Origin: Stemphylium vesicarium
Taxonomy: Eukaryota; Ascomycota; Dothideomycetes; Pleosporales; Pleosporaceae
Length of the DNA stretch: 19,625 bases
Reading direction: 5' to 3'
Assembly (NCBI GenBank): GCA_004380135.1
Contig: QXCR01000307.1
Location: 1-19,625, forward strand
Shown here: piece by piece, positions 17,845-19,625 of the stretch
How positions within the stretch are numbered: position 1 is the first letter of the stretch
Layout of the letters: every line of letters begins with the position of its first letter
Position numbers and translations under genes: made by a program
Notes under the pieces: generated by a model
The model's database searches: none
Told to the model about the DNA's origin: nothing
The model's input: only the letters and a program-made list of their open reading frames with translations

Positions 17845-18883
17845 CTGCCTACCTGATCTTTAAAAGTATCTGATACCTCCGTTATGCCGGGATACTAAGC
17901 TTCACCCGTGTACGGGGTGTTGCAGTCAGCATCCCTAATTGGTTAGGGCTGTGAATGCCGATCTGAGAAAAGAATGTACATACTTGTAAAACTGGCAGCA
18001 CAGACCTAGCCCGATTGCAATGGAAGCAACGTCGTTGAGTCGATCGGTAGAGGCACAGCGATTTGGAGACGTTACCGGTGTAATACAGTTTCTCCAAGAA
18101 GTGTTCGAACAGAAGTGAAGCTTCAATGGCCGTTAGTTGTGCGCACGGTCGCCTAGTGTCTTGCTATGCTACCTTTGGTGCACAATCTGCCTGCTTAATA
18201 CGATTGTTCTCGAGTGACAGAAGTGTTGTTTGCGCGAAAGCATTGCCTAAGAGCGCGCTCGGGATGAACAAATCCTAGTATCGCATGTTGATTTTAGATA
18301 AGTGTAGTTTCAAGCCTGTAGTTATAAGAAACACGAGCTTAAGGCCACATTAAATACCAAACATCTAACGCTGTAGCAGCTCTTTTAATGCTGCGTGCAT
18401 TATTGGAATGGACTCAGTTTGTGGAAGCGTGGAGCGTGGCTTGATTTGGCTAAGCCGCACATCACCCTGAGGCACTTCACGCTTCTGGTGAAACCAATGT
18501 AGCAGATAAGGTGTAATAGTAAATGTAATTATTGAAGCAATTATTATATAAAGAGGAATAAAGCAAAGTTGAAAAACGTATTATTCTGTTCTGATAGAGG
18601 CAAGGGGTTAACGAGCGAGGCACTTTGAAGTGTGGTGCTTGTTACGCTAGGCTAGGAGAGGTTGTTATCGCGCAACTCAGTTGATCAAAACAATGGATTA
18701 TCTAGTTAATCTACCGACTTCCCCTAAGCTACATTACTATAACATCACATAAACATACTCTAACATCTTTTTACATTGCCACTACCAGGTCAGTCGCACT
18801 GAACAACGCAGGCCCCCACGCCCAAATCTCGAGCTTCATCACAACGTGCCTGTAGCACGCGTTTTAACGTTCTTGTCGTTCAT
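17845..18883. other. Spacer with no supported gene
   Basis: Composition is normal, without RIP signature. The only protein-like piece is a 32-codon plus-strand frame from ATG 18020 to TGA 18116-18118 with a helical tail (VIQFLQEVFEQK). Minus-strand frames at 17882-18126 overlap it and have no motif. The AT-rich patch 18500-18590 holds no clear signal. The part next to copy B (about 18780-18880) may still belong to that relic on the minus strand. Confidence 0.35.
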
Positions 18884-19274
18884 TCGGTGAAACTTCCGGG
18901 ATCATACCCCTTACCGTAAGTCCACCCTTTAAGTGTGCGGTCTTGCTCTCTGCTATCTTGGCTTCCTTTCTAGCCTACCGAGATTATTACAGATATACAC
19001 TGTCGCGGATGAACAGGGGGGTATCAGAGGAGAGTTAATGAACGGCACTGACAGAACAAGCGACAGCACAGTTAACAACTCTCTTTTTGGCGTTGTAGGC
19101 TAACGTGCGAGGAAAATCAGAGTTGCAGAATGAATGCGTATCGCGCATGTCTATACAGGGACAATCCGAGCGGTCGGAAGAAAATGTGTCTCGCCACACC
19201 TTAGGGTACTTAAAGAGTTTCCGTAAATTCCTCGTATAGCCGATGTCGAGATTAACGTAACCGCTTGCAGACAC
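18884..19274 (-). pseudogene. Copy B of the two-copy minus-strand relic
   Basis: This is the partner of 15310-15662 (offset about 3.57 kb), diverged but alignable. Minus-strand reading: from the edge of the T run to the stop at 19035 a frame of 79 codons contains VWRDTFSSDRSDCPCIDM, SFCNSDFP and VNCAVACSV. In the +1 frame from there a hydrophobic stretch LLTVLSLVLSVPF leads to CSSATVYICNNLGRLERK and on to a polar part (LTVRGMIPEVSPNERQ). One frameshift near 19075-19085 would join the two. Four or five Cys before a membrane segment suggest a secreted or surface-facing domain. The upstream side is cut by the T run at 19278. The family is not recognised. Confidence 0.5.
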
Positions 19275-19275
19275 T

Positions 19276-19277
<2 letters not shown>

Positions 19278-19308
<31 letters not shown>
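19278..19308. repeat. Uninterrupted run of 31 T
   Basis: On the minus strand this is a poly-A run that directly abuts the upstream side of copy B. It could be the poly-A tail of a minus-strand retroposon whose body lies to the right (from 19309), or a slippage-expanded tract. No target-site duplication was found. Confidence 0.7.
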
Positions 19309-19314
<6 letters not shown>

Positions 19315-19338
19315 TTTACATTGCACTAACGTGTTCCA

Positions 19339-19369
19339 CCACCGAATGCACGGCCCCACCGAATGCACG
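19339..19369. repeat. 14-bp direct repeat, two copies
   Basis: CCACCGAATGCACG at 19339-19352 and 19356-19369, 17 bp apart, 31 bp from the T run. Probably a small local duplication. Confidence 0.6.
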
Positions 19370-19389
19370 AACACCACAAATTGCCTACC

Positions 19390-19625
19390 TTAAACTTTAG
19401 CCTATATAGCCACCAACAATAGATATTTTTATAGGAAATTTTAATATTAGGTTTATATTATATTATAGAGTATATTAGGAGTTTTTCTATTACATAAGAA
19501 GCTTTGTAGGTAGTCTTATTGGCCGGCCGCGTCGGGTGAGCTGCGGCGCAGCCGATGCAGCTTCATTAACAACAGGAGGAATCCTATCAGCCACAACGGT
19601 CGCAGCAGCGTTAGCAGGCTTAAGG
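19390..19625 (-). mobile_element. Fragment of another repeat, part RIP-mutated
   Basis: Positions 19390-19510 show the TpA-rich, CpA-poor composition of the mutated elements, while 19511-19625 is clean and GC-rich, the same patchwork seen in the LINE, gypsy and copia copies. On the minus strand the clean part reads into the mutated part in one frame (APQLTRRGRPIRLPTKLL), a Pro/Arg-rich linker style also found in retroelement polyproteins. The plus strand of the clean part is open too, so the strand is uncertain, and the fragment runs off the window. Confidence 0.3.

Overview
The window looks like repeat-rich, gene-poor DNA from a filamentous ascomycete (Pezizomycotina). Three things suggest this: a Tad1-like LINE, a Ty3/gypsy element and a Ty1/copia element of fungal type; possible introns of about 50 bp; and above all the footprint of repeat-induced point mutation (RIP). 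In the mutated tracts CpA and TpG are almost gone, TpA is greatly enriched, and nearly every in-frame stop is TAA or TAG at a place where CAA, CAG or TGG is expected. I see no intact protein-coding gene, no rRNA, no convincing complete tRNA and no CRISPR array.

Layout. 1-301: non-mutated non-coding DNA with a tRNA-like (Pol III box) sequence on the minus strand and a perfect hairpin. 302-1480: 5'-truncated Tad1-like LINE, plus strand (end of RT, RNase H, Cys-rich tail). 1481-2255: LINE 3' side and spacer. 2256-3227: a multi-pass membrane protein gene, one continuous frame broken by five TAA/TAG codons. 3433-8724: Ty3/gypsy element, plus strand (probable 5' LTR, Gag, protease, RT, RNase H, integrase), cut off inside integrase. 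8725-14075: complete Ty1/copia element, minus strand, with two 208-bp LTRs. 14077-14756: ten 68-bp tandem repeats, then decayed units. 14816-19625: largely non-mutated DNA with two diverged copies of the same minus-strand sequence (about 15310-15660 and 18884-19274), a promoter-like patch near 16225-16346, degraded plus-strand reading frames (16516-17844), a 31-nt T run, and a further mutated fragment at the right end.

How it fits together. This is a transposon graveyard: elements arrived, were duplicated and were then mutated by RIP in patches. The strongest unusual signals are three. The two copia LTRs show a reciprocal switch between clean and RIP-mutated sequence at the same 17-bp interval. 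The tandem array has variants that occur strictly in adjacent pairs (AABBCCDDEE). The broken membrane-protein gene is mutated at its 5' end but nearly clean in its body. I found no clear new defence or metabolic system.
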